Below, piece after piece: positions 11,246-22,339 of a DNA stretch of 64,000 nucleotides. Both the position numbers and the translations under genes were made by a program. The stretch spans positions 19,881,001 through 19,945,000 of the forward strand of contig CM073325.1 in the NCBI GenBank assembly GCA_037043015.1, given 5' to 3'. How positions within the stretch are numbered: position 1 is the stretch's first letter; the number at the start of each line of letters is the position of its first letter. This DNA is from Bryum argenteum (lineage: Eukaryota > Streptophyta > Bryopsida > Bryales > Bryaceae). Under the pieces are notes generated by a model that saw nothing but the letters and a program-made list of their open reading frames with translations, searched no databases and had not been told where the DNA came from.

Positions 11246-12144
11246 TTCGAAGTCCTTGTGAAGAAACGATCATTCCTAGGAATTCCCCGAGAAGATCGAT
11301 GAAACTCACATTTCGATGCTTTGGCGTAGAGCCCGTTGTCTGCGCGGCGTTGGAGTACTTGACGTACAACCCGGCAGTGTTCTTCCAACGTCGTCGAAAA
11401 TATCAAAATATCGTCCAAGTAAATGACCACAGATAAGTCCAGGAGGTCACCAAAAATATGTTGCATGTGAGATTGAAATTGCGCAGGAGCATTTGTCAAG
11501 CCGAAAGGCATAACAAGATATTCAAAGAGGCCGTAGCGCGTCTTGAAAGCTGTTTTATATTCATGGCCAGAAGCCATGCGAACACGGTGATATGCTTGAC
11601 GAATATCAAGCTTTGTGAAAATTTTTGCTCCCACCAAGCGGTCAGTGAGCTCGGGAATAAGTGGAAGAGGATATCGGTTTTTGATAGTAACTGCATTTAA
11701 ATTTCGATAATCAACGCAAACTCTGAGAGAGCCGTCTTTCTTGCGAGCGAATACAATGGGTGCAGAAATCGGCGATTTAGATCTGCGAATCCATCCTTTG
11801 CCCAAATTTTCCTCTAAATATTTGCGCAGCTCGTCCAATTCTCTTGGAGACATAGGTCGTAATCCAGTGTTACGTGGTTCCTGTCCGTCTTTCAGCTCTA
11901 TTTTCAGGTCCGAGATCCCATGGTGCGGTAGTTCATTTGAAGCAGTTTCGCTGAAAGCTCCATGCAAGTCACTGTACTCGGACGGAATCGTGTTCTCGAG
12001 GGTCATATTTTCGGTTGAACATTCGGATACCTCCACCACATACAAATCATCCTCTGTGGCTGAGAACTGAAACGTCTCAGCTGAGATTTGGAGTGGCCGT
12101 TCTTGAAATCGGTTGATCATGATAGAGGATTTTACCGGCTGCAA
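11191..12144 (-). CDS. Reverse transcriptase core of gypsy pol
   Basis: The frame carries the RT blocks in order: 'KDGSLRVCVDYRNLN', 'RYPLPLIPEL', 'IFTKLDIRQAYHRVRM', 'TRYGLFEYLVMPFGLTNAPAQF' and the active-site 'VVIYLDDILIFS'. The catalytic YLDD is intact. The first methionine shown is not a true start, since pol is normally one polyprotein; the frame overlaps the protease frame by 13 bases. After 'CEFHRSSRG' the frame goes wrong and the expected 'EFLGMIVSSQGL' appears in another frame, so at least two indels lie between about 11240 and 11300. Confidence 0.9.
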   Translation of the reverse strand: MQPVKSSIMINRFQERPLQISAETFQFSATEDDLYVVEVSECSTENMTLENTIPSEYSDLHGAFSETASNELPHHGISDLKIELKDGQEPRNTGLRPMSPRELDELRKYLEENLGKGWIRRSKSPISAPIVFARKKDGSLRVCVDYRNLNAVTIKNRYPLPLIPELTDRLVGAKIFTKLDIRQAYHRVRMASGHEYKTAFKTRYGLFEYLVMPFGLTNAPAQFQSHMQHIFGDLLDLSVVIYLDDILIFSTTLEEHCRVVRQVLQRRADNGLYAKASKCEFHRSSRGIPRNDRFFTRTSKCVPIKLRQFRNGPHQNH

Positions 12145-12797
12145 TCCGTGTAGCCTTGAACATCTATCAAGTCATGTCCTGCGCCACTATACGGGCGAGT
12201 GTCTATTTCTTGTAATCGGTTGGTGAACAGAGAGGGCTCTACCGGCTCCAAGTCCCGTTGCCCTGAGTTGTCCATCATATTTCCATCGCAAACTGGAATT
12301 GCGAGTGTCTCTTCTGAATATTCCGATACTTGCTGCTGAGACTGATCCAGGCAGTGGTGTTGGCAAAATGATGAGTGAAATGTAACTTGTCGTTGTGGCC
12401 AACAAATGGTCGGATCATGGCGGACTAACCATGGCATCCCAAGTATGCAAGCATAATGTCCTGTGTTAGTGATCTCTGCCAATAACGTCTCGTGGTGATT
12501 TCCGATAAAAAGTTCAACTTGAGCTTGATGAGTAATTAATCCCGAATCGATCATACGGCCATCAATTACTCGAACTTCTCTGGGCCTATCTTTGAGACGT
12601 GTAATGGCGTGGCATGTTACCGCAAATTCAGGATGCATGAATACACCAGTAGCTCCTGAATCGACCAAAATGAGAGCTTTGCATGAGTTGATTATGGCAT
12701 GCAAAGTTAGATGTGTACCTGGATCCGTGGATTGTAAATACCAGGAATTTATTTCTTTATCTTGAGATTGTTTTTGCTCGTCAAGCTCGTTATCCAA
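12132..12797 (-). CDS. Retropepsin-like protease region
   Basis: The frame includes 'LILVDSGATGVFMHPEF', with the DSG catalytic motif of retroviral-type aspartic proteases, and 'CILGMPWLVRHDPTICW' typical of Ty3/gypsy proteases. It would cut the polyprotein into its units. It overlaps the end of the gag frame by about 49 bases in another frame, which would need frameshifting, or is another indel. Confidence 0.85.
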   Translation of the reverse strand: MDNELDEQKQSQDKEINSWYLQSTDPGTHLTLHAIINSCKALILVDSGATGVFMHPEFAVTCHAITRLKDRPREVRVIDGRMIDSGLITHQAQVELFIGNHHETLLAEITNTGHYACILGMPWLVRHDPTICWPQRQVTFHSSFCQHHCLDQSQQQVSEYSEETLAIPVCDGNMMDNSGQRDLEPVEPSLFTNRLQEIDTRPYSGAGHDLIDVQGYTDCSR

Positions 12798-14035
12798 TCA
12801 AGTTTATTTGCTGGTGGTAAGAAAACGTGGTCGCAGCAGATTTGGATTGAGCCCAGTCGAACTCGAGATTGATCCCGGGCTATGCCTTTTCCCGAAACTG
12901 CACTTTCTAATTCTATAGTTGCTGCAAGGGACAATGGGCGAGATGGATTGGTAGGACATTTGGATCGTATATGTCCCAACTCGCCACATCCCCAGCAACG
13001 ACCTTGACGCTGATATTCGAGTCTTTCTACTGCATTCTTCGCCAACGCTGGTGGCCCTCGAACTGCCCCAAGCTCCATGGGTACTGGACCTGAGTTCATT
13101 GGTTCTGATGAAAGCCTCACAGGTGGGATACGAGAACCAAAACTTGAGTTCCTGGAAGATGAAAAGTCACTTGGTAATCTACGAGCTTGCTTCCGACTCC
13201 ATAGACGCTCATCAATGCGAGATGAAACTGCCATCCATTCATGTAATCGGCTTGGCTGTGTCTCCACGGTGGCTATTGAATCCAGTATTTCATCTTTTAA
13301 TCCAGCTCTAAATCTTGCTACTAAACTAGACTCATTCAGTCCACTGAAAGAAAGATATTCGTTGAACGTCGAAATGTATGACGCCGCTGATCCCGTCTGA
13401 CGAAGCTTCCCGATGCGGTCCTCAGCGTTATGTGTGCGATCAAGATCACCGTAAACTGAAATGACTGATTCCCGAAAAGCGCTATAATCCTCAAGTAGAT
13501 TATGTTTCTTTCCCTCATCGAGTGCTTGCAGGAGTGGCATGGCCCAATTCTGTGCAGATCCAGTCATGTACGACAGTGCAAACGCAACTTTATCCGCATC
13601 TGACTCATACATCCGTGGCTTACCGCGAAATACCAATCGGAGTTGTGCAAACCATCGATAGACTTCGTTGCCTTTCTTTCTTCCCGAGAACTTCTCAGGT
13701 GGTGCAACTTTCGATTCTTTGCTTCTCTCCTCGAAATGATTACGCCTTCCAGAGTCTCGAAAACTTCCATCTGCTCCGAGATGTGAATTCGGGGGAGAAC
13801 CAAGGTAATGTCGTGCACCTGCTTGATCAATAATTTGTTGGATTACATGAGGAAGAGCCGCTTGAAGGGTGCTTTGAACTTGCTGTTGGATGAGTGCTGC
13901 CCATCTGGTGTAGCTTCCTCCATCGTTGGGATGTTCCCAGGCTCCATTTTTTCTCTGCTCGATGTTGTCGAGGCAGGAAGATGCCGTCAGCAACCGTCCT
14001 TCATCTTCATACTTTATTAACTCTGATACTCTCAA
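12749..14035 (-). CDS. Gag with CCHC zinc knuckle
   Basis: A 428-residue frame. Residues of about 110 to 285 fit the retrotransposon gag domain (EVYRWFAQLRLVF…GSAQNWAMPLL…YISTFNEYLSFSGL). Near residue 350 'CWGCGELGHIRSKC' is a CX2CX4HX4C nucleic-acid-binding knuckle. Gag would form the particle that packages the element's RNA. The frame is intact over its length, unlike pol. Confidence 0.92.
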   Translation of the reverse strand: MRVSELIKYEDEGRLLTASSCLDNIEQRKNGAWEHPNDGGSYTRWAALIQQQVQSTLQAALPHVIQQIIDQAGARHYLGSPPNSHLGADGSFRDSGRRNHFEERSKESKVAPPEKFSGRKKGNEVYRWFAQLRLVFRGKPRMYESDADKVAFALSYMTGSAQNWAMPLLQALDEGKKHNLLEDYSAFRESVISVYGDLDRTHNAEDRIGKLRQTGSAASYISTFNEYLSFSGLNESSLVARFRAGLKDEILDSIATVETQPSRLHEWMAVSSRIDERLWSRKQARRLPSDFSSSRNSSFGSRIPPVRLSSEPMNSGPVPMELGAVRGPPALAKNAVERLEYQRQGRCWGCGELGHIRSKCPTNPSRPLSLAATIELESAVSGKGIARDQSRVRLGSIQICCDHVFLPPANKLDWITSLTSKNNLKIKK

Positions 14036-14229
14036 CGACTCTTGGATTCGAGTTTATGGAAGGCCTCATATGCCTCAGTTGTCCAGCAAAAGAGTTGGTT
14101 TTCTTGAGCAAAAGGCATGAGTGGTGCAATCAATAGATAGAAATCTCTTATGAAATGCCTTTGATAAGTAGTTCGGCCAAGCAAGATTCGTATTTCGCAT
14201 GTTGGTGGAGTGGCCATTCCACCTCCCAT
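14032..14229 (-). pseudogene. Foreign RT fragment in the gypsy leader
   Basis: In the leader before gag the minus strand reads 'YQRHFIRDFYLLIAPLM' and 'FCWTTEAYEAFHKLE'. This resembles the RT thumb and RNase H junction (YRRFI…APL…F.WT.EA..AF..L). The element's own copy of this region lies at 11110-11230 and reads differently, so this is a remnant of a second pol gene captured in, or inserted into, the leader. Confidence 0.6.
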
Positions 14230-14422
14230 AAATCAGTTTCAACTCTTACAGTCTCCACCGATTTATGGTGCATGATCTTAAGAACTGAAACTGAAGTGCA
14301 CCGAACTCATTGAATCATTTCTCCGAGGATCTTGAAGTGATCAGTAACTCAAACGGCTATTGACCTCCGATTGAGTTATTTGCAATCGCAGCAGAATATG
14401 AACAGTTGGTGATCTGGCATTA

Positions 14423-14690
14423 TGTCATGAATCGACAACGAAGCAGCTCACATTCTACTACAAAAGCATTTCGCATTTCATTACAATAAGAATTCATATA
14501 GACTGTGAACCGGTTTGTAAGCATTGCATTCGATAAGTGGAACCATTACATAACCTTACAAAATGCCAGATGACGAAAGCATTCTTGCTACGAGTTGATA
14601 TAGGACTCTAAATTGTAACCGTCCTCGAACTGCCTTGTATCTGCCTTGTATCTGTTACGTCCAGCTGTCATGACGGATGGAGTCGTGACA
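14423..14690 (-). repeat. 5' LTR of the gypsy element
   Basis: Identical to 8783-9050 as far as I can read. It is the upstream LTR because gag to pol runs on the minus strand. The direct repeat 'tgccttgtatctgccttgta' lies near its plus-strand right end. Confidence 0.95.
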
Positions 14691-15283
14691 ACTTTCCCGT
14701 ACACGTGGTCTCTGAGCGAAGAGGCCGGTATGCCGAAGTCGCGACCCACAGTCCGCAGCTTTCCACCAGCATCGACTGCTGCAATCGCGGCTGTCAAGGT
14801 GTCATCGGACCATGTGCCAGTTCGTCTTCTGGCTCGCGAATGTGCTGTCGATCTTGCACGCTGCTGTTGGTCGATGCTTGGCAGGTCTGCAGCGCGGTCA
14901 ACATAGGTTGGTACGCCGAAGTTGCGATCTACAGGTTCTGCCGGCGACATCGCCTCAGCACATGGAGCGGTATCTCCGGACTGCATGAAGTCACATCGCG
15001 GTCTTCTAGGTCCAAAATTCTGGTTCCTGGATCTGGTATTGTATGTCGGATGCGGTATGCCCATCACTGCTTGGCTGCATGCGCGCGCTGTGTTTCGGCC
15101 ATTGACAACGAACTCAAATTGATCATCACCTTGAGATGCATATTCGTTGCAACCCGGAGCCCACCCTCGAGTCCAAACCCCGTTTCTCGATATTCCATAC
15201 TGCAGTAGCTCAGGTGCCCATGAATTAGGCTCATTCAAACTGTCCTCTGAATACTCTTGACTTTGCCTCAATGAATTTGACAT
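14691..15283 (-). pseudogene. Transposase, upstream part (N-terminal HTH)
   Basis: This is the 5' part of the same gene, starting at an ATG at 15283 (MSNSLRQSQ…); an in-frame ATG also lies at 15319. Near its end 'GTWSDDTLTAAIAAVDAGG' and 'LRTVGRDFGIPASSLRDHV' form a Psq/CENP-B-type helix-turn-helix, as expected before a pogo catalytic core. The frame ends two bases into a codon at the LTR boundary; counting the target duplication once, the codon is completed at 8777 and the downstream part is in frame. The undisrupted protein would have been about 785 residues. Past the boundary the frame runs into the LTR and means nothing. Confidence 0.88.
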
Positions 15284-15817
15284 ATTGACAATAAAATCAA
15301 AGAACGGTAGTAGACACAAGCAAATACTAAGTTAACACAAGTAAACACGTCACGTCAAGAAGGTTGAAGCTCAATCACGTCAAGAAGGAAAATACATAAA
15401 AGAACAAGCATATGTCACAGTTTCTCAATGAGCACCTTATACCAAGAGCTTGTACTTCCATAGCCGCCCTCGGAAGTTACATTTTAATGACCATTTACTT
15501 GCTGTAAACCGCCACCCTAGCACCCATATATATCCCATTAAATGAGATGATCTACCTCCACTTACACCCTTAATTGTGTTTAGTAGCCTTTAAGGCACCC
15601 ATTGTATGCACTCTAAACCAAGCTACCAACTACCTCTCTATTTTTCACAAGGCTACAACGATGTACTATTCATTGTCCTATATAGAACCTATAAACAACC
15701 CATCTGGACCTAATTATGTTCCCATGTTCATCCATTATCGCCCATTTTCCACTACAGCCAGTAATAGGACTCAAAAGCTCGACAATGGGTACAAATATAG
15801 GTCTCGCCCATGGGTAC

Positions 15818-15844
15818 ACGCATGCTTATGGGTGCTCCTACCTT
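15818..15844 (-). repeat. Right terminal inverted repeat of pogo-like element
   Basis: Starts ACGCATGCTTATGGG and ends CTCCTACCTT, the reverse complement of 6391-6417. TA follows at 15844-15845. Confidence 0.92.
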
Positions 15845-16050
15845 ATGGGATTGTCAGATCTGTACCGGCCAAGGTCCAAAAGTTCTCTCACCTACGCTCA
15901 CTTACTACCGGTGGCTTGTCCACACAGTAACGAGGGGCTGGCGACATCGGTCGACACGCTCAAGCACATCGACCCATGCTACAATAATAATATGTGATAT
16001 CGATCTAGCTAGATACCCAATTGGGATCATCGAAGGAAGGAATAACCTGT

Positions 16051-18319
16051 CTAGTTGACACAGCTCATGCGGTTCATGTGTTTCCTGTTTTTGATGTGCA
16101 GGTAGTTGCAGGCACCGACGCTGGTGGTGCGACGGGCGGGTAAGAACGTGACGGAGTCGGCGGTGGTGTGCCGTTTGGATCGAACGCTGGTGTCCACAGG
16201 GCTAGGAAGCGGGGGAAGCATGTGCTCGAACGCCGCCATCCGCTCCTCCGAATGCCATTGCTCGATGCGCTTGCGGCGCTGCAAGCATCGCACCGACTGC
16301 TTCAGGACGTGATTTACGGCTTTGCGGTAGCTCCGGGGATCGTGGTCGCGGGAGATCGCGCCGTCGGCTCCATACGCACTTGGGTCACTCATGATGTCCA
16401 ACGGATGTGGAGAGTTTAAAAAAGCAGCCTCAGCGTCTTGCAAACCCGAGAGTGTCTCCTTGTTGTCGGTGAGCAGATGCTTGGGATGCTCCAGGACGTA
16501 GAGCCCGCTTCCTGACGGTAAAAGCGGATGCCCTGGCGCCTGCTGCGCTTCTGGTTGCAATATAAGCAACTGTCCCGTGGTGGTGTACAAGTGCCTCTGT
16601 AAATAAAAACCATCTCACATCATCAGAGGCATGACCTTTAGTATGTTGTAAAACCTCTAACCAGGGTATATGGAGTAGTAAAAGTACCTGATGATTTACA
16701 AATGTGGGCAGATTTCGGAAGCTTTGGTTGATGTGCTTGAGGACCTCGACGATCTGCTCGGGGATGTTGGAAGCGAAGATGCGAGGGACGAGGTCGCGAG
16801 AGATGACGACGGCTTGGATGTGGCGCGGCGAGAAGCCGAGGCGTTGGAGTAGCTGATTACCGCCGTTGAGAACAGAGGGCGCACCGAAAGTGTAGACAGG
16901 ACTCAAGGCCGAGACTGGCACCACGCCGCGGCACCGGAACATGAGCGACAGCAGCACCGCCAGGCTGCCCCCCAATGAATGTCCCGTGAAGCTCACCTTC
17001 GCGCGCTTCCCATAAACCGCCATGTGTCTCTGCACCAACGGCAGCATCTGCTCGTATAGTGACATTGCGATCTCGTATACGCCTTTGTGCACCTTCACTC
17101 CCCACGTTGCGTCCTCGAACTGCGTGGGCTGGAACTGCAGATTGGCTTTCCATGACGCCATTGTTTCCGAGCCCTGTCCATGCAAATGTCACCATGTCGT
17201 CAACACCAAAAATGGCCGCACAACAGATATTCCATGCGCCCGTCTATAAACGATTCTACTACATTTTAGAATATTGCAAATGTACTAATGAAAAACGTGG
17301 CAATGGCCAAGTCGCACGTTTTCTCTCTTCCTGGGCCTTTCAATCCAGAGGGGTCCAAGTCTCATAATTAATCATGAGAGATCGGATCACTCCGACATTC
17401 CGAAGTTGGTGATGGAGACTGTTGAGGGATTGTTTACCTGGATCGAAAAGAATCGGGTGGCGGTGGTAGGCTCATCGCACACAAACCATCCACACGCATT
17501 GGCCGTGGAGGGCTGGGGATCCTCTCCGGCTATGGTGGACGCGACAGAGCAAGGATCCGGCGAGTCCATGAACGAGGACATAGCGGAAGCCATCGTCTGA
17601 TTGACCTCCGAGGAAATTCGTTCCGTGTGTGCCGATCGGAACGTTCCATTACTCCACTCCGTCGACGTTTTTCTCGATTGCAGATAAGTTGCTGTGGCCG
17701 CCAGAGCATAGGCCGTTGCGGGCGCCATCAGCGTCTTGTTGAATTTCGCCGTAGTGGCTGCATTCTCCTGCTGAATTGATGAAGTCACAAGTCTCAGACG
17801 GTAGTCTCTCTCAAGCTCATCTCCCTGTAAGAATATGGATCATCGATCAGTCAGTCCTGCGAATTTCAAAACAGCCACACACGCAAAAAAAACACGTCGT
17901 TTGATTCACACCTTGATCTCGCCGATGATGTACGCCAAGTTGCTCAGATAGCAAGCTTGCGACACAAGATTGAGATCCGCGCTGGGATAATGCCTGAGAA
18001 ACTTAACAAAAGACTCCTGCGTGTGTTCAACGACACAATCCTCTTCAATAACGCTACAATCTAAAGCCTCGAAGTCCACGAATCCCTGATAATGCAGCGG
18101 CTCGTCAGATATTCGACGCTGCGGCTGCTCGGAGCTCCAGAAATTTCTAGAGAACCCGAGAATTTCCACCTGCGAACGATACTGGAGGCTACTTTGACGT
18201 AGACACTTCCCAGCACTAGATCGCTCAGACAAAACAGCTCGAGTCTGTAAGTTCGCCGCCACAGCAACACTGCTGGCCGATCTCACCAGAACCGAATCCA
18301 TCGGTAGAATCCCCAACAA
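16051..18319 (-). CDS. Class 3 lipase, plastid lipase (PLIP) type
   Basis: Four phase-0 exons: 18319-17912, 17824-17438, 17173-16688 and 16596-16051, giving 608 residues. An ATG at 18301 is also possible. The N-terminus has a basic, Ser/Ala-rich look of a possible plastid transit peptide. Exon 2 ends 'RFFSIQ' and exon 3 starts 'GSETMASWKANLQF', a junction typical of the family. The nucleophile elbow is GHSLGGS (GxSxG), the Asp is in VISRDLVPR and the likely His in AISRDHDPRSY. 'FLNSPHPLDIMSDPSAYG' and 'RKAVNHVLKQ' match the C-terminal block of Arabidopsis PLIP1-3, which cut acyl chains from plastid membrane lipids and feed seed-oil or jasmonate synthesis. Length fits the family (about 650). 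Substrate cannot be read from sequence. Confidence 0.9.
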
Positions 18320-20189
18320 CCATTCACAACTTCTTAAACTTGCTCGTACGTTCAGCGATTACGTTTCTCGATCGATCAGGATCAGAAGAATTATACATGG
18401 TGAACTGTGAAGGCCATGATGGGTATATATCACCGAATGATTGTTCAGCTAGCCGTCAACTTTACAATACGAGCCCCCAGTGGCGACTAGAGTAGTATGT
18501 AAGGTGAGCGGGCTACAAAATGGTGGGCGGAGTAGTGGAATTGTTGAACGAGGACGCGGTCAGGGCTCAGCAACCATCAATGACTAGCAGGGAAGGGAAC
18601 GGCAGTGAAGTCAGCGGCTACAGGCGATGAATCGTACTAGAAAGTGGACTGGAAGCGAGCGAGGCACTAGTAGATGAACTGATAGGGGCCGGAGGGAGCG
18701 GTGAGGTCTACATATGGCAGCAGTCCCCAAATTCGGAGCATGTATTTGGAGGCCCGGAATCCGCGAGCAAAAGATGGTTTCCGTCTTGCAGAATCGGCTG
18801 CTTTGGTTCACGAATCATTCCTCTCGCGCGCACCCCTTGTCGCATTTTTAGTGATCTGCTGACTTCGGGCAGCCCGCACTTGGCCATCGGTGAACGCTTT
18901 TCCTGTTCGCCACAGGAACAGTATTTGCATTCGCCGCAAAAACAGGCCACATTCTCCATTGGCTCAGAGATAGTACGAACTGAAAAGCTTAGTATGGCAA
19001 ATCTATAGTGAAGTTGGCCGTTTGAGCAATTTGTGTGTCACAGCCAAATGATTGCAATCATCACTTTTGCACTTTCCTAAAGATTGCTATGAAGTTGAAG
19101 GTGTTCCTAGCTACAATGGTGTACCATATAAAGTTGTGAGTACATTGAGAATTAGACTTTATACCCATTAGTTGAGTCTAGTCTGTGGCCTTCTTGAAGG
19201 ATGATCAACTTACAGTTTGTATAGGAAAGTGATGCTTTACTCATGTAAACCTATGTAGGTCTTGTCCTTTTCTCATTCTTTTTTTAAAGGTGGTACTTTT
19301 ATATAGTGTTTTTCTCACAGATGAAATGGGTGCTCTGTAAAATATCTGTAGCTAAAGGTAAAGAAATCTCAAGTCAGTGGAGTACGTTGATATCAAGTTG
19401 TAAAGTACAAAGCAAGCTATAAGGCACAGAATATAAAGCAACCCGGTGAACCTACTGTACCCTACATTCATCAAAGAGCTGTGAAATTGTTTTATCGGGC
19501 TGCCCGGAAAATTTGTTGTATAGAAAGCATTCGGGATTTGGGGCAGCCATTCGTGCATACTAGATCCGGCCATTCTATAAACAAGTTTGCTATCCCCTGC
19601 TCTACGCTGACTGGACCAGGTGTTTCCTGGTCAACTGCCTACCCGTTGACCGACCCAATTAAAAATACCCCCATTCTATTTTTTCTGTATATTTAATTAG
19701 TATAGGTCCCGAATACCTGCCAGAGTATAGGCACAACGGTTAAAGAGGCAAATGGAATTTTATGTTCACCAAGGAAGTTAGGTAACTTGCTCTAGAAAGA
19801 ATATTGTTCGGTAAGCCTATTTTTTTACTTTTCTATCTCCGAGTTGACCATTTATACCATGTAGGTGAATTGTATAGGCTTTTAGGAAAACGATGATTGA
19901 GTATTGAATGATTCGATTGTTTTCAATCATGATATGATATATTGTTTCTTAGAAATGAAATGATAGAATTTGCCGTACCAACTCAATGGAATGATGGGGA
20001 GTTATATGTTTAACCCTCTACTAGGCCGAATGTAGAAAATGGACATTTTGGATGACTGTAGCAACTTTTTGGAGAGCCATAATTTCTTCATCTAGAGTCC
20101 GTCATGGATGAAATTACTTGGGTTGCGTCCGAAATTAGGTCTAGTTTGTGTGGTAAAAATTGTATACCCATACAATGAAGTATGAATAA
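18320..20189. other. Intergenic, upstream of the lipase
   Basis: Holds the lipase promoter, but no TATA box or operator stands out. An 83-codon minus frame at 18708-18959 has clustered Cys at its N-terminus, but no family was recognised and it is not called. From about 18990 to 19160 there is weak similarity to the dispersed repeat at 605-765. Confidence 0.4.
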
Positions 20190-21500
20190 ATGGCATGCAT
20201 TTTAATGAAGGCTGCTTTTGTTTTTGAGTTTTCAAACATGGGGCGCGTTTTGCCATTGGGAGCCAATTATGGGAAATTTAAAAGATGTTTTCACGAATTT
20301 TCTTTTACACTATCAAGGTCTTTATATAAAGGGGAACAACTATCTTGCAGGAAGATTTTTGATCCAAATAATTTTGATATTGGATTTGCAACAATGTCGT
20401 AATCTTGAAAGAAAGTGAATAAATCGGATTTTTTAGTGCAATAAGTATGTTGGTAGCATTTTCACTTCAAAGTGAAAATGTTGAGATTTTGTGATGTTTT
20501 GTCAGTACTAATACATTAGGATCTTGCAATCTATAAGGCCTCATGACTCAAAACTTGGCCCACGTGATGTTCAATACATCTACTACAAGATTGTACGGTT
20601 GAGATCCGAATAATTTACCTTTGTTTACATTTATGACACTTTTATTAGGAATGTGTTGTTCTCTCTACCAATAGATCAAACCACTTTTAGGGTTAATCTA
20701 ATTGGTATATAAATCATGCGACAAGCACTAGAGTTAAATCCTTGGAGTGGCACAAAGGGTAGAATTAGTATTTAGGAACTTTAATAACTTGTATCTTGTT
20801 CACCCATATATACTTTAGTTTCAAGATGACTAGGACGTGACTCATTGGAACTTGAAGAACGATTCAAAACGAAAGCTAGGTCCAAGCTCTTATACACCAC
20901 AAACAAATCTCAATAGTCCCACAAGGGTTATCTACAGGCATGATACAATGAAGAGCAAAGGCAATTCTAAACAAATTCAACAAGGCCTTGCATGCCTCAA
21001 TCTCAAAGTCGAACCAACTTAGAAAATATTGTTCAAAACTGAAAACAAAACATATTTAGTTCTTCAACATAGTCAATAAACTCAAAACTTTCACTTTAAA
21101 ATAACATTTGCTTGTTGAATATGCATTAAATGCATTCGAACATTCTTACAAAAAGGTGCCAAGTAAATTAGGTACATTTGTCAATCATAAATTATAAGTA
21201 TTTTTATGTACTAAAACTATTTTTCAAGTACATATAATTTCAAACATACGTAAACACTAGAAATTTGGAAGTACAAGAATATTTTTGTACAAATATCTAT
21301 GGGCATTTTGGGGTGTCAAAGTATGCCATTTTTAGTATGACTCTCCAATTCTTGCTCAGGTGATGAGAAGGTTTTCAGTGCAAAATTTCTCAGGCAGATT
21401 TACCTCCGGATTTAAATCCCTAGGCTCGCATTCTGCTCTTGTAACAACTATAAAGATGCCACATTCTTCTAACTGCTTCTAGTGTATTCTAATGATTTAA
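20190..21500 (+). repeat. Large diverged repeat, copy 1
   Basis: Several blocks recur in the same order at 22340-24285. Examples are 'ggctgcttttgtttttgag' against 'ggagcttttgcttttgag', then 'gatcttgcaatctataaggc' against 'gatcttgcaatccatgaggc', and 'ctctccaattcttgctc' against 'ctctccaattctggctc' with 'aagatgccacatt' after it. Many substitutions and indels separate them. No ends or coding motifs were found, so the class is unknown. Confidence 0.6.
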
Positions 21501-21601
21501 AAAATTTGTGGGTACCAAGGAGAATCTTGCAAGATAACAATTACAAAGCATTTGAGATTATTTTGGATATTTTTTTATTAGGTCTTTTGTTTTGCTCCTA
21601 A

Positions 21602-21863
21602 GAGATAGGGATAGAAACTCCGGTCCTTTCTAAGGGGCCGGCGTGAATGAAGTGTCCGTTTGTTATGCTAATATCCCGATGGCCACCGGACAAGGGGAAA
21701 TTAGAACAATACTACTTCCCCCTCTCGAGGGTGGACACTACAACTACGCTAGTTTCTAGCTAGTTACTAGTGCCTTGAAGATACTTGACATAGTATCCCC
21801 CAAAGGACTTTGAGGTACACACACAACAAGGTCTAAGGAGAATAGAACCCAAGACCTCCTCAA
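21602..21863 (-). mobile_element. tRNA-derived SINE, 5'-truncated copy
   Basis: The reverse complement matches the 3' 260 bases of the SINE at 25057-25408 with few differences. It keeps a B-box-like GGTTCTATTCT but has lost the A box. Both sides carry the 11-base target duplication TTTGCTCCTAA (21591-21601 and 21864-21874). That shows an independent retroposition of an already shortened or incompletely copied element. Confidence 0.85.
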
Positions 21864-22339
21864 TTTGCTCCTAACCTTTTTTGTCTCTTATAGATCGTTA
21901 ATGCATAATTTCTTATATTAAAAAAATATGACCTTTGTGTACTTGAGGTCATGAAAAAAAAAAAATAATAATAAAATAAAATAAAAAATATATTAAAAAA
22001 AAATCCAAGTATTATTTGAAAGATTTAACCGTATGGTCTTAATGTAAACTTGCATTTTTTACCTCCATCTGAAATTTGAAAGGGTGATTTTTATTTATTA
22101 GTGAGATTATATTGGTTAAAAGTATGCTAACTTTTTTACTTGAGGAAATCCCAAGAACCCATTTCGAATTTAATTCTTGGATCTTAAGGGATTAATCCTT
22201 TATGTGCTTGGTGTCAATGACAAGATCTTGGATGAAGGGCTAACACTTTGAAGAGCCTCATAATTCTTTGTTTGAGTTCCTTTTTGAACATAATTACATA
22301 GTTGAGTCCCAATTCAAGTCTAGTTTGTGGGATATATAT

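Larger units (their letters stand above)
8783..14690 (-). mobile_element. Ty3/gypsy chromovirus LTR retrotransposon
   Basis: A 5,908-bp element lies within the pogo-like transposase gene. Two 268-bp LTRs flank gag, protease, reverse transcriptase, RNase H, integrase and a chromodomain, all on the minus strand in Ty3/gypsy order. The target duplication is ACTTA on the left (8778-8782) and ACTTT on the right (14691-14695), so one of five bases differs. A polypurine tract lies next to the 3' LTR. No convincing tRNA primer site was found after the 5' LTR, where the sequence starts TAATGCCAGATCACC. The pol region is broken by several frameshifts. Confidence 0.95.
6392..15843 (-). mobile_element. 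pogo/Tigger-like DNA transposon, interrupted by a gypsy element
   Basis: The left end reads AGGTAGGAGCACCCATAAGC and the right end is its exact complement, giving 26 bp of perfect terminal inverted repeat. Both ends abut TA (6390-6391 and 15844-15845), the target duplication of the Tc1/mariner-pogo group. Inside is one transposase gene on the minus strand, split by a Ty3/gypsy retroelement at 8783-14690. Without that insertion and its target duplication the transposon would be about 3.5 kb. About 530 bases precede the transposase start and about 620 follow its stop, with no further gene. The transposase frame is otherwise open, so the element was probably competent until the insertion. Confidence 0.9.

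Noticed and set aside
18708..18959. Cys-rich 83-codon minus frame upstream of the lipase
   Set aside because: No known Cys pattern and no splice or context support.
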